Positions 1 through 8,246 of a stretch of 58,615 nucleotides of DNA are shown here, in pieces (position 1 is the first letter of the stretch; every line of letters starts with the position of its first letter). The stretch is taken from the NCBI GenBank assembly GCA_030427935.1, contig JAUICI010000006.1:1-58615 (forward strand), in the 5' to 3' direction. A program made the translations under genes and the position numbers. The stretch comes from Bacteroidia bacterium. Its GTDB lineage: Bacteria; Bacteroidota; Bacteroidia; Flavobacteriales_D; Crocinitomicaceae. The notes below the pieces were generated by a model that saw nothing but the letters and a program-made list of their open reading frames with translations, did no database searches and was not told the DNA's origin.

Positions 1-59
1 AACTTAATTTAAAGTTTTTATAAAGGAAAAAGTAGTGTTTATAATAATCTAGAAGTCTT

Positions 60-572
60 TTAATCATTTAAATTAGTTACCCATTCAATTATTTTATTGG
101 GATAGTGTGATAAGAATGAAACATCAGGAACAGTTTCTTTATTCCAGATTGTCATTACTAAAAGTATAAGTAACTCTCCTTTAGCAATATCACTTACTTT
201 TTCAATTAATATATTTAATATGGATTTTCTTACTTCATTCGATTCAGAAGAATAATTGAGGCCTATTGTTAGTTCATGTGCTATATAATTTCGAGCATTT
301 TTTGCATTTGTTATAAGTGTAGTTATTTCTGAATTAAAATTTATATTAATAATTCTACTATTTAAGTTGATATGCTTTTCAAGTTTCTCAATTAACTTAG
401 CAAACTTTTCATCATTATTAAGTATATTTTGATCCTTAGTTAGTTCATTAAAATTATATAAAGCAATGACTTCATTTTCGAATTTAGTTGCATAGGTTAA
501 TGCTCTACCAATTATTGAAAGTTTGAAAAAGGACGATCGCGTGAAAAGTGTGAGTCCGCAGGTGGCGGCCAA
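60..572 (-). CDS. HEPN-like protein, N-terminus lost at a sequence junction
   Basis: The open frame codes for 170 residues, but the first 16 or so are read antisense to the neighbouring permease and are probably not native. The genuine protein seems to begin around the residues SIIGRALTYATKFE. It is helical and Asn/Ile/Lys-rich. It contains ARNYIAHEL, which fits the R-x4-H motif of HEPN ribonuclease-type domains and resembles the motif of the HEPN protein at 38467-39063. The region is visibly more AT-rich than the rest of the window, which suggests a foreign origin. No start codon or promoter can be assigned because the upstream part is missing. Function is unknown; HEPN membership rests on one short motif. 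Confidence 0.45.
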   Translation of the reverse strand: MAATCGLTLFTRSSFFKLSIIGRALTYATKFENEVIALYNFNELTKDQNILNNDEKFAKLIEKLEKHINLNSRIININFNSEITTLITNAKNARNYIAHELTIGLNYSSESNEVRKSILNILIEKVSDIAKGELLILLVMTIWNKETVPDVSFLSHYPNKIIEWVTNLND

Positions 573-1458
573 AGTATTCTATTTAGCGGGTAAACTCGAC
601 TTAAATGGCCGGGTAACGGGTATTAATGTTGATGAAGAAATACGATCTTATAATTTTGATCAATACATCGTGGAAGGCGACCCGACATCTCTCAACAAGG
701 ACCAAAATGGGATTTTTCTGGGTGTGGGAATTGCTGAAAAACTTTCCTTACGTTTGGGCGACCTCATTCAAATCGGAACTGCAACTGGTGGTCAATTTAC
801 TTTTAAAATCATCGGACTCTATCAAAGCGGAATGGCTGATATCGATAATATGCAGAGTTTCGTCAATATCAAGACAGCCCAAAAAATCGCTGGGGAAAGC
901 AATAGTTATTTCACAGATATCAATATCAAATTATGGGACAAAGAAATCGCTCCGGAACTTTCAAAAGAATATGCTTCCAAATTTGATGTGTCGGCCATTG
1001 ACATCAATACTGCCAATGCCCAATTTGATACCGGAAGTAGTATTCGAAGCATGATTAGTTATGCTGTTTCCATTACACTTTTGATTGTCGCTGGCTTTGG
1101 AATTTACAATATCTTGAACATGCTGATCTATGAGAAAATGGATGACATTGCCATATTAAAGGCTACTGGTTTTTCAGGCAAAGATGTGGCCCAAATATTC
1201 ATAAGTCAGGCACTTTTCATTGGACTTCTTGGTGGTATTCTTGGGCTTGCTCTGGGATATTTCGGTTGTTTAGCAATTAGCCATACGCCTTTTGAAACTG
1301 AAGCCTTACCTACTGTGAAATTTTACCCGATTGACTGGAATCCCATGAATTATATTATCGGAATTCTTTTTGCTTTGATCTCGACCTTTTTTGCTGGATT
1401 TCTTCCTTCAAGAAAAGCGAGTAAGATTGATCCAGTAGAAATTATAAGAGGAAAATAG
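523..1458 (+). CDS. LolE/FtsX-type ABC transporter permease, 5'-truncated
   Basis: This is the C-terminal three quarters of a MacB/LolE-like permease. In this family an N-terminal membrane helix and about 100 residues of periplasmic domain come first; here they are absent. The visible protein opens within the periplasmic domain (DDRVKSVSPQV, then GVGIAEKLSLRLGD). It continues with three membrane segments near residues 178-199, 225-250 and 275-295 and ends with the family's typical SKIDPVEIIRGK. The TTG at 523 is only the first possible start codon after the junction at about 505-535. The ATPase gene starts 2 bases after its stop codon, so the two form an operon. The intact protein would work with the ATPase to extract lipoproteins or other substrates from the inner membrane. 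As it stands it is probably not functional, unless the junction is an assembly error. Confidence 0.8.
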   Translation: MKKDDRVKSVSPQVAAKVFYLAGKLDLNGRVTGINVDEEIRSYNFDQYIVEGDPTSLNKDQNGIFLGVGIAEKLSLRLGDLIQIGTATGGQFTFKIIGLYQSGMADIDNMQSFVNIKTAQKIAGESNSYFTDINIKLWDKEIAPELSKEYASKFDVSAIDINTANAQFDTGSSIRSMISYAVSITLLIVAGFGIYNILNMLIYEKMDDIAILKATGFSGKDVAQIFISQALFIGLLGGILGLALGYFGCLAISHTPFETEALPTVKFYPIDWNPMNYIIGILFALISTFFAGFLPSRKASKIDPVEIIRGK

Positions 1459-1459
1459 A

Positions 1460-2125
1460 TTGATACTGAAAACAGAAAATATCAACAAATACTTCAAAGG
1501 CGCGAATAATTTTCATGCCTTGAAAGACATTTCATTCGAAATTGATCAGGGGGATTTTGTGTCCATCATGGGTAAATCCGGTTGTGGGAAATCAACTTTG
1601 CTTTATATCTTATCCACGATGGATACCGATTATGAAGGAAAATTATACCTCAACGACGAACTTATAACTAATAAAACCCCTCAAGAATTAGCTCTAATTC
1701 GAAACGAGCAAATTGGTTTCGTTTTTCAATTTCATTATTTGCTACCCGAATTTTCGGTTTTGGATAATGTGATTTTGCCCGCCCGAAAACTAGGTCGAAA
1801 ACCCATGTCTGAAATTCGAAAAGATGGATATGAAAAATTGGAGTTATTAGGTATCGCTTCTCAAGCAGATAAAAAAGCGAACGCCTTATCAGGAGGACAA
1901 AAACAAAGAGTAGCCATTGCTCGAGCCTTGATTAATAATCCCAAAATCATCATGGGAGATGAGCCCACCGGAAATCTCGATACCAAAAACTCTGAAAACG
2001 TATTTAATATTTTCAAAGAGTTAAATGAGAAAGAAAATCTATCGCTTCTAATTGTAACTCACGATTCTGATTTCGCAGATCGAACCCATCGAATCATTCG
2101 GATGGAAGACGGTAGAATTATCTAA
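1460..2125 (+). CDS. lolD: LolD-like ABC transporter ATP-binding protein
   Basis: This 221-residue ATPase is of normal length for LolD/MacB-type subunits. Walker A is GKSGCGKST near residue 38, the signature is LSGGQKQR near 141, and Walker B with the catalytic glutamate is IIMGDEPTGNLD near 161. The switch histidine is in IVTHDSD near 197. The start is TTG at 1460, directly after the permease stop, so translation is probably coupled. It would power the adjacent permease, most likely for lipoprotein release or a related membrane-extraction task. The LolD assignment rests on family resemblance and the LolE-type partner, and no LolC or LolA gene is adjacent. The gene is convergent with the lipoprotein gene that follows. 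Confidence 0.85.
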   Translation: MILKTENINKYFKGANNFHALKDISFEIDQGDFVSIMGKSGCGKSTLLYILSTMDTDYEGKLYLNDELITNKTPQELALIRNEQIGFVFQFHYLLPEFSVLDNVILPARKLGRKPMSEIRKDGYEKLELLGIASQADKKANALSGGQKQRVAIARALINNPKIIMGDEPTGNLDTKNSENVFNIFKELNEKENLSLLIVTHDSDFADRTHRIIRMEDGRII

Positions 2126-2134
2126 AAATCCTAT

Positions 2135-2842
2135 CTACCTCAAATAATACGTCAATTTTTGAACGAAAACCGGCATTCCTTTTACTTCCTCCATGTCTGA
2201 TTTCAGTGGAATATCACCAAGAAGATGTTGGATTTTGTCGTGATCTGAATGATCCACATCCAAGGTTACATTGACATTGCAAGCCTCCAATTTTGAAACT
2301 CCATCCATTCGAACACCACCGGCGTAATCCCATCCAAATCCTGAGAATTCAATAGGCTGACCACAGAAAGTTTCCAATTCTCCAATAGACATTCCAGTTG
2401 ACAATCCACATTTAGATTGAACTCTTTGTTTGGAAATAACGTTGGAATAGTCATTATCCCAAATCTGATAATAAACCTCAACTTGAGAAAGTTTTTCTTT
2501 TCCTCCTTGCTCCCAAACTAATTGGATTACGTCTCTGCTATAAGGATCTGTGCAACGGTGCGACAACATCATCACTTCCCCTTCAGCATACCAATTGGTG
2601 TCGGCTACCATATTTGAATCTCCGAAATAAGCGAGAGCTTCTTCATAAGTTTTAAGTGTTGCAAAATCTTCTATGAATCGATGCTTGATGACTTCCTCTT
2701 CGGCAAGGGTATCAGCAGAAATGGTATCTACCTCTTCTTTTGGATTCTCTTTTTTTGATTCTTGCTTTTTCTCTTCTCCACCACATGAAATCATTGTGGA
2801 TAAAACAAAGGTAGCGCTCAGAATGTAAATCGACTTTTTCAT
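2135..2842 (-). CDS. Lipoprotein of unknown function
   Basis: The 235-residue protein has a lipoprotein signal peptide with lipobox TMISC, so it is lipidated at about Cys20. A low-complexity Lys/Glu linker follows (about residues 22-50). The globular part, about 60-235, contains four scattered cysteines (for example in HRCTDPYS, QSKCGLSTG, ETFCGQP and EACNVNV) that could form disulfides in the periplasm. I do not recognise the domain. The gene ends 10 bases from the convergent lolD-like gene, and its start is 6 bases downstream of the PepD stop, so it is probably the second gene of a pepD-lipoprotein transcript. No functional link is obvious. Confidence 0.8.
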   Translation of the reverse strand: MKKSIYILSATFVLSTMISCGGEEKKQESKKENPKEEVDTISADTLAEEEVIKHRFIEDFATLKTYEEALAYFGDSNMVADTNWYAEGEVMMLSHRCTDPYSRDVIQLVWEQGGKEKLSQVEVYYQIWDNDYSNVISKQRVQSKCGLSTGMSIGELETFCGQPIEFSGFGWDYAGGVRMDGVSKLEACNVNVTLDVDHSDHDKIQHLLGDIPLKSDMEEVKGMPVFVQKLTYYLR

Positions 2843-2847
2843 TTTGT

Positions 2848-4305
2848 TTAGTTTTTTGATGGTATATTTTTTAGTACTTCTTGAAGATAATTCCAGAATT
2901 TTTGAACCGACTGAATATGCACTCTCTCATCTGGTGAGTGAGGTGCCTGGATTGTTGGTCCAAACGAAATCATGTCCAAACCAGGAACACGATCTCCGAG
3001 AATTCCACATTCCAAGCCGGCATGACAAGCTTGTACTTTTGGATTCTCATTGAACATTTCTTTATAGATTTTTTCCGTTTCTTTTAGAATAGGCGAGTTG
3101 GCATTCGGCGCCCAACCTGGATAATCTCCACCTTGCTGCACGTTTGCTCCAACAGCTTCCAATGCTGCTCTTACCGAATTTGCAATATCCATTTTGGATG
3201 ATTCCACAGACGATCGCTGCAAAGATTGGGTTTTAAAACAAGCATCTTTTACAATCACTCGAGCCAGCGAACTTGATGTTTCTACCAAGCCTTCGATTTG
3301 CGCACTCATTTTGAACACCCCATTGTAAATCGCATAAATCGAATTGATGATTTTATTTTGATCATCTAGAGACACGATTTCTGCCGGACAAAGACAATCT
3401 TCAATTTCAACCGACATGTCTGGATCTGTTGTCTCATATTCAGCATAAATTTCTTCAAAGAAATCCGCAATGGAATCATGGATCATTTCAGCCTCTGATA
3501 TCGGCAAAGCTAATGTTGCAAAGCTTTCTCTTGGAATGGCATTTCTTAAACTTCCTCCGTCAATTTCAACAATTCTAGCTCCATGATTATCATAAAGATC
3601 TAAAATGAATCGATTCATGATTTTATTAGCGTTAGCTCTTCCCAAAATGATATCCATTCCTGAATGCCCTCCTTTTAAACCAGTGATTGCGATTTTGAGT
3701 CCAGTATAACCTTCAGGACAAGGCTCCATATTGATCGGCATTTCTGAATTGGTGTCGATTCCTCCAGCACATCCAATGCACAATTCGTCGTCGTCTTCCG
3801 TATCTAAGTTCAATAAAATTTTTCCCTGTAAAAGTGAACCATCCAGATTCAATGCTCCGGTCATACCCGTTTCTTCATCAATAGTAAAAAGTGCTTCAAT
3901 TGCTGGATGTGGAATATCCTTTGATTCCAAAATTGCCATGATAGCCGCTACACCCATTCCATTGTCAGCTCCTAGTGTAGTTCCTTCGGCTTTAACCCAA
4001 TCCCCATCAATATAAGAGCGAATACCTTCCGAATCAAAATCAAATTGTGTATCCGAATTTTTCTGATGAACCATATCCAAATGCGATTGCATGATCACCG
4101 TTTCCCGGCTTTCCATTCCGGAAGTTGCAGGTTTTTTAATAATCACATTTCCGATTGCATCTTCTAGAGTTTCAAGTCCTAATCGAGCACCGAAATCCTT
4201 CATGAATTGCCGCACTCTTTCTTCCTTTTTTGATGCTCTAGGCACTTCATTCAAATCTTCAAAATGATTCCAAACTGATTTTGGCTCTAATTCTCTAACG
4301 CTCAT
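2848..4305 (-). CDS. pepD: Aminoacyl-histidine dipeptidase (PepD, M20 family)
   Basis: The 485-residue protein matches the size and layout of cytosolic PepD dipeptidases, which cleave unblocked dipeptides such as Xaa-His with two metal ions. Visible metal and catalytic motifs are QSHLDMVH (His75, Asp77), GADNGMG (Asp114), TIDEETGMTG (Glu144/Glu145) and NLDTED (Asp168). A late histidine is in APHSPDE near residue 463. The lid/dimerisation insert typical of M20 enzymes occupies the middle. There is no signal peptide, so it acts in the cytoplasm in peptide turnover. The start ATG at 4305 gives the expected N-terminus (LEPKSVWNHFEDL). The gene reads away from the esterase gene across a shared region of about 125 bases. 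Confidence 0.93.
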   Translation of the reverse strand: MSVRELEPKSVWNHFEDLNEVPRASKKEERVRQFMKDFGARLGLETLEDAIGNVIIKKPATSGMESRETVIMQSHLDMVHQKNSDTQFDFDSEGIRSYIDGDWVKAEGTTLGADNGMGVAAIMAILESKDIPHPAIEALFTIDEETGMTGALNLDGSLLQGKILLNLDTEDDDELCIGCAGGIDTNSEMPINMEPCPEGYTGLKIAITGLKGGHSGMDIILGRANANKIMNRFILDLYDNHGARIVEIDGGSLRNAIPRESFATLALPISEAEMIHDSIADFFEEIYAEYETTDPDMSVEIEDCLCPAEIVSLDDQNKIINSIYAIYNGVFKMSAQIEGLVETSSSLARVIVKDACFKTQSLQRSSVESSKMDIANSVRAALEAVGANVQQGGDYPGWAPNANSPILKETEKIYKEMFNENPKVQACHAGLECGILGDRVPGLDMISFGPTIQAPHSPDERVHIQSVQKFWNYLQEVLKNIPSKN

Positions 4306-4378
4306 CGAAATATTTATTTTTTATTTTGTTTCGCTAATTTAATTCCTTTTTTACATCCACCCAAGAAATTTGTAATCC

Positions 4379-4407
4379 TTGGAAACGTTCGAAAATTCGT
4401 ATATTGG
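4379..4407 (+). promoter_or_regulatory. Candidate promoter for the secreted esterase
   Basis: TTG at 4379-4381 is followed after 18 bases by TATATTGG at 4400-4407, one mismatch from the Bacteroidota TAnnTTTG element. Transcription would start near 4413, which supports translation from ATG 4432 rather than from the earlier GTG at 4408. Confidence 0.4.
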
Positions 4408-4431
4408 GTGGTCAACAAAAAATCTATTTAC

Positions 4432-5556
4432 ATGAAAAAACTATTACTAATTGCTATTTGCACGATTTCGTCTAGCTTCGCCTTCAACCAACAAACATCC
4501 GCACAATTGGATGTTGGCGGGGTTACTAGAGATTATATCTATTATGAACCCGTGATATATGATGGATCAACTCCGGTTCCTGTATTATTTGTATTTCATG
4601 GACTTGGAGACGTTGCCACAAATATGGCGCAAGCGGGTTTTAATCAAGTTTCGGATACCGCTAATTTTATCCCTGTTTACTTACAAGGTTCGACAAACTT
4701 ATTGAGTCAGACTGCCTGGAATAACGGAACTGCACTTGGGTCAACGACTGATGATCTTGCCTTTGTAGCACAAGTTTTAGACTCGATTCAAGCTTGGTAC
4801 AATATCGATCCAGACCGAATTTATGCTTGTGGATTTTCCATGGGAGGTATAATGAGTAACCATTTGTATTGCGCAAATGATGAGTTTGATGCAATTGGAT
4901 CAGTTGGTGGACCTTTGGCTACATCAGATATTTCGGGTTGTGCCAGAACAAATCCATCTAGAGTGGTACATATTCATGGAACAGCAGACGGAACTGTACC
5001 CTATGATGGAACAGCTTTGCCGTCCTTAAGTCTTGTTCCTGAAACTTTGGATTTTTGGAAAGGATATTCCAACTGTCAGGATTCAACCATCTGCAGAATT
5101 ACAGATGCGGCAGCAGATAATATCACTGTCGATTGGATTCAATACAATACTTGTGATCCAAACAATGAATTGGAGCATTATCGAATGAACGGAGCCGACC
5201 ATATTTGGCCTTTTATTCCAACCAATGATATTTGGGCCGTGAAAGTAATTTGGAATTTCCTTGAAGGTCAGCCTACAGGATATGGTTGTACATCTATTTT
5301 AAGTATTGAAGAAGAAGCTCAAAACTTTGAATTGAATCTCTATCCAAATCCTGCGAATGACCAATTAAACATTCAAACAGACGCAGAGATTAATGCACTT
5401 GAGATCAGTAATCTTGAAGGCAAAGTAGTTTCAATTAGAACTGGCCTAAAAACGAATCAGCATTCCTTGTCAATTAGTAATTTGAAACAAGGGGTTTACT
5501 TCATTAAAATTCAAACAAACAGAGGACAACAAATTCAAAAATTCATTAAAAACTAA
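4432..5556 (+). CDS. Secreted PHB-depolymerase/feruloyl-esterase-like hydrolase with T9SS type A tail
   Basis: An alpha/beta hydrolase of the LpqC/polyhydroxybutyrate depolymerase kind. The preferred start, ATG 4432, gives a clean signal peptide (KKLLLIAICTISSSFA); the same frame stays open from GTG 4408, adding eight residues without a signal-peptide character. Catalytic features seen are the nucleophile elbow GFSMGG, an aspartate in HGTADGTVPYD and a histidine in NGADHIWP. The oxyanion region is FVFHGLGD. The last 80 or so residues form a type A sorting domain (LNLYPNPANDQLNI to the C-terminal KFIKN), so the enzyme is exported through the type IX system and held at the cell surface or released. 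The substrate is a polymeric or aromatic ester; which one cannot be told. Its stop codon overlaps the next start (TAATG at 5554-5558). Confidence 0.85.
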   Translation: MKKLLLIAICTISSSFAFNQQTSAQLDVGGVTRDYIYYEPVIYDGSTPVPVLFVFHGLGDVATNMAQAGFNQVSDTANFIPVYLQGSTNLLSQTAWNNGTALGSTTDDLAFVAQVLDSIQAWYNIDPDRIYACGFSMGGIMSNHLYCANDEFDAIGSVGGPLATSDISGCARTNPSRVVHIHGTADGTVPYDGTALPSLSLVPETLDFWKGYSNCQDSTICRITDAAADNITVDWIQYNTCDPNNELEHYRMNGADHIWPFIPTNDIWAVKVIWNFLEGQPTGYGCTSILSIEEEAQNFELNLYPNPANDQLNIQTDAEINALEISNLEGKVVSIRTGLKTNQHSLSISNLKQGVYFIKIQTNRGQQIQKFIKN

Positions 5557-6440
5557 TGGGAAAATATACCGAAAGCATGCTGAAAGAAGGAAGTCTTTCA
5601 GATAAAGTAATTCTAGTAACAGGAGGTGGAACTGGGCTTGGAAAAGCGATGGCCACCTATTACTCTGAGCTTGGAGCCAAAGTGATTATTTCCAGTAGAA
5701 AACAAGAGGTTTTGGATGCAACTGCTAAGGAAATCATGGACAAAACTGGTAACGAAGTTTTGGCTGTTTCCGCAGATGTTCGTGAATATGAGCAAATTGA
5801 AAACGTTCTTGAAAAGGGAATCGAAAAATTTGGAAAGATCAATGGATTACTAAATAATGCGGCCGGAAATTTTATTTCACCGACAGAAAGGCTATCGCAT
5901 AGGGCTTTTAACAATATCATCGATATCGTTTTGAAAGGAACAACCAATTGCACCTTAGCTCTTGGAAAGTATTGGATCGAATCAGGTGAAAAGCCTTTTA
6001 CGGTCGTCAATATTGCCACAACGTATGCCTTTACGGGCTCTGGATATGTGGTTCCGTCCGCTTGTGCTAAAGCGGGGGTGATTGCCATGACAAGATCTCT
6101 TGCCGTTGAATGGGCAAAATATGGAATACGTTTGAATGCCATAGCTCCCGGACCATTTCCTTCCAAAGGTGCCTGGGATCGCTTGTTGCCTGGTGATATG
6201 AAAGACAAGTTTGACATGACAAAAAAAATCCCAGTTAAACGTGTGGGGGAACACCAGGAATTGGCCAATTTGTCTGCATATTTGATGTCCGACTATTCCG
6301 CTTATATCAATGGGGAAGTCATCACGATTGACGGTGGAGAATGGCTGCAAGGAGCAGGTGAATTTAATATGTTGGAAATGGTAAAACCCGAGCAGTGGGA
6401 TATGTTGGAAGCGATGATTCGCGGGGTGAAAGGGAGTTAA
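5556..6440 (+). CDS. 2,4-dienoyl-CoA reductase-like short-chain dehydrogenase
   Basis: A 294-residue SDR with the NADP-binding TGGGTGLGKAMA motif near residue 22 and NNAAGNF near 106. Instead of the usual YxxxK it has TYAFTGSG followed by PSACAKAGV, the arrangement of the mitochondrial/peroxisomal DECR group, in which Tyr and a Ser-x3-Lys pair line the active site. DECR enzymes reduce 2,4-dienoyl-CoA intermediates during beta-oxidation of unsaturated fatty acids in an NADPH-dependent step. The C-terminal PGPFPSKGAWDRL loop also suits that group. The start overlaps the esterase stop by one base, so the two are translationally coupled. A link between ester hydrolysis and fatty-acid breakdown is possible but not shown. 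Confidence 0.85.
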   Translation: MGKYTESMLKEGSLSDKVILVTGGGTGLGKAMATYYSELGAKVIISSRKQEVLDATAKEIMDKTGNEVLAVSADVREYEQIENVLEKGIEKFGKINGLLNNAAGNFISPTERLSHRAFNNIIDIVLKGTTNCTLALGKYWIESGEKPFTVVNIATTYAFTGSGYVVPSACAKAGVIAMTRSLAVEWAKYGIRLNAIAPGPFPSKGAWDRLLPGDMKDKFDMTKKIPVKRVGEHQELANLSAYLMSDYSAYINGEVITIDGGEWLQGAGEFNMLEMVKPEQWDMLEAMIRGVKGS

Positions 6441-6515
6441 GGTGCTGATTAATTGATGTGGAGATGTGCTTATTAGGAATCCCAAAACAAGGCGCACTCT
6501 GTGAGGAATAATTTT

Positions 6516-7790
6516 ATGAAATTTAAAGAACTCGATTTAGAAGATCAGTTATTGGAAGCCATTGATTATATGGGTTTCGAAGACTGCACAGAAATACAGG
6601 AACAAGCCATTCCAAAAATTCTAGCAAACAAAAATTTGATTGCTTGTGCACAGACAGGAACTGGGAAAACAGTTGCCTTTGTCCTTCCTGTTTTAAATAA
6701 ATTAGCAGGAAAAGAAGATACAAATATCAATACCTTGATTATTTGTCCAACGAGGGAACTAGCCGTTCAAATTGAACAAGAAATTCAAGGTTTATCCTAT
6801 TTTGTTTCGGTTAGTTCGATTGCTATTTATGGCGGTGGATCAGGATCGGATTGGAATGAGCAAAAGGAAGCTTTGACCCAAGGCTGTGATATCATTGTAG
6901 CGACTCCAGGGAAATTACTCTCTCACCTGAAAATGGGTTATGTAAAAATAGATCAATTGCAACATTTAATCTTAGATGAGGCAGATAAGATGCTGGACAT
7001 GGGCTTCATTAACGATCTGACTTCCATTTTTAGTTATTTACCGGAGAAAAAGCAGACTTTACTTTTTAGCGCAACCATGCCACCGAAGATCAAACAACTG
7101 GCCAAGAAGATATGCAAAGACCCTGATTTGATATCGCTTTCCATATCAAAACCTGCTGAGGGCGTAAGTCAGTACGTTTATCTTGCTCATGACGAACAAA
7201 AGATTGGCGTAATCGACCATATTCTCAAGGAAAGAGAAGACTATGATAGTATCATCATATTTACCTCAACAAAAAGTAATGTATCCAATATCGTTCGTGC
7301 CTTGAGGAAAAAAGGCTACAAAACTTCGGGAATTTCCTCCAATTTGGAACAGAATGAAAGGGAAGAAGTCTTACGAAAATTCCGAGCAAGAAGAATCCGA
7401 GTTTTAGTGGCTACTGATGTCATGAGTCGGGGAATTGATATCAAGGAGATCAATATGGTCATCAATTATGCTTGTCCACATGATGCGGAAGACTACGTGC
7501 ACCGAGTGGGAAGAACCGCCAGAGCCAATACAAAGGGTGAAGCTTTCACTTTGGTAAATGAAAAAGATCTAAGAAGAATTCAGCAAATTCAGAAGTTAAT
7601 CGAAACTGAAATTCCACGTCTTGATTTACCCGAGGAATTGGGTGAAGGTCCTAAATGGCGAGAGGTGAATTACAAGAAAAATAAAAAACGGCACTACGGC
7701 AAGAAGAAAAACTTTAAAGGCAAAAAAGGAGGTAACCGATCCAATCAGAATTCAAATAAGGGATTCGGAAATAAATCAGCAAAAAATTAG
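6516..7790 (+). CDS. DEAD-box RNA helicase
   Basis: A 424-residue RhlE-type helicase. Motifs in order are the Q motif (CTEIQEQAIP), I (AQTGTGKT), Ia (PTRELAVQ), II (DEAD in LILDEADKMLD), III (SAT in LLFSATMP), IV (IIFTSTKS), V (ATDVMSRGIDI) and VI (HRVGRTARA). A basic Lys/Arg/Gly/Asn tail after about residue 380 would bind RNA non-specifically. ATG 6516 is preferred to the in-frame GTG 6501, because a GAGG stretch at 6502-6506 then sits about 10 bases upstream of the start. Such enzymes unwind RNA in ribosome assembly or cold adaptation. The gene is convergent with the TonB-C gene, with only three bases between the stop codons. Confidence 0.93.
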   Translation: MKFKELDLEDQLLEAIDYMGFEDCTEIQEQAIPKILANKNLIACAQTGTGKTVAFVLPVLNKLAGKEDTNINTLIICPTRELAVQIEQEIQGLSYFVSVSSIAIYGGGSGSDWNEQKEALTQGCDIIVATPGKLLSHLKMGYVKIDQLQHLILDEADKMLDMGFINDLTSIFSYLPEKKQTLLFSATMPPKIKQLAKKICKDPDLISLSISKPAEGVSQYVYLAHDEQKIGVIDHILKEREDYDSIIIFTSTKSNVSNIVRALRKKGYKTSGISSNLEQNEREEVLRKFRARRIRVLVATDVMSRGIDIKEINMVINYACPHDAEDYVHRVGRTARANTKGEAFTLVNEKDLRRIQQIQKLIETEIPRLDLPEELGEGPKWREVNYKKNKKRHYGKKKNFKGKKGGNRSNQNSNKGFGNKSAKN

Positions 7791-7793
7791 ATG

Positions 7794-8222
7794 TTATTTC
7801 TCTTTTGGTAGCTCGCACTTTACTGCGACCATATAATTTGTTCGAACCACTTTCCCTTTATGCTCTCCAGGTATCCATTTTGGAAAAGATTTAACAACTC
7901 GAAGAGCCTCCTTGTCTAAATCTGAAATGACACCTTGCATGATTTTTGCATCGGAAATTTTTCCATCTTTCTCCACAACTATTTGGATAAACACAGTCCC
8001 TTCATCTTTATATTTTAAGGCATTCTCAGGATACTTAAAATTTTCTTTGATGAATTTTTCCATAGCTTCCTTACCGCCTTGGAATTGAGCTTGTTTTTCC
8101 ACTATGGTATAAATAGGTTCTCCTTCCTGCTTCTTTTTCTTGGGATTGGTATCAAGTAAGATGATTTCTTGAGAAAATAGAGAGAACGAACACAGAAAGG
8201 ATATTGCGAGTAATACTTTCAT
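7794..8222 (-). CDS. Periplasmic TonB C-terminal domain protein, single domain
   Basis: A 142-residue protein with a cleavable signal peptide (ending SLFSQ) and one TonB-C fold, about residues 50-138. The typical landmarks are there: YPENALKYKDEGTVFIQIVVEKDGKISDA in two halves, and a conserved central VVKSFPKWIPG. Unlike true TonB there is no N-terminal membrane anchor and no proline-rich spacer, so it cannot take energy from ExbB/ExbD. It more likely binds TonB-dependent receptors or other periplasmic partners. It lies 24 bases downstream of a two-domain paralogue and is probably co-transcribed with it. Confidence 0.85.
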   Translation of the reverse strand: MKVLLAISFLCSFSLFSQEIILLDTNPKKKKQEGEPIYTIVEKQAQFQGGKEAMEKFIKENFKYPENALKYKDEGTVFIQIVVEKDGKISDAKIMQGVISDLDKEALRVVKSFPKWIPGEHKGKVVRTNYMVAVKCELPKEK

Positions 8223-8246
8223 TGTTTAATTTATCAATTGAATAGA

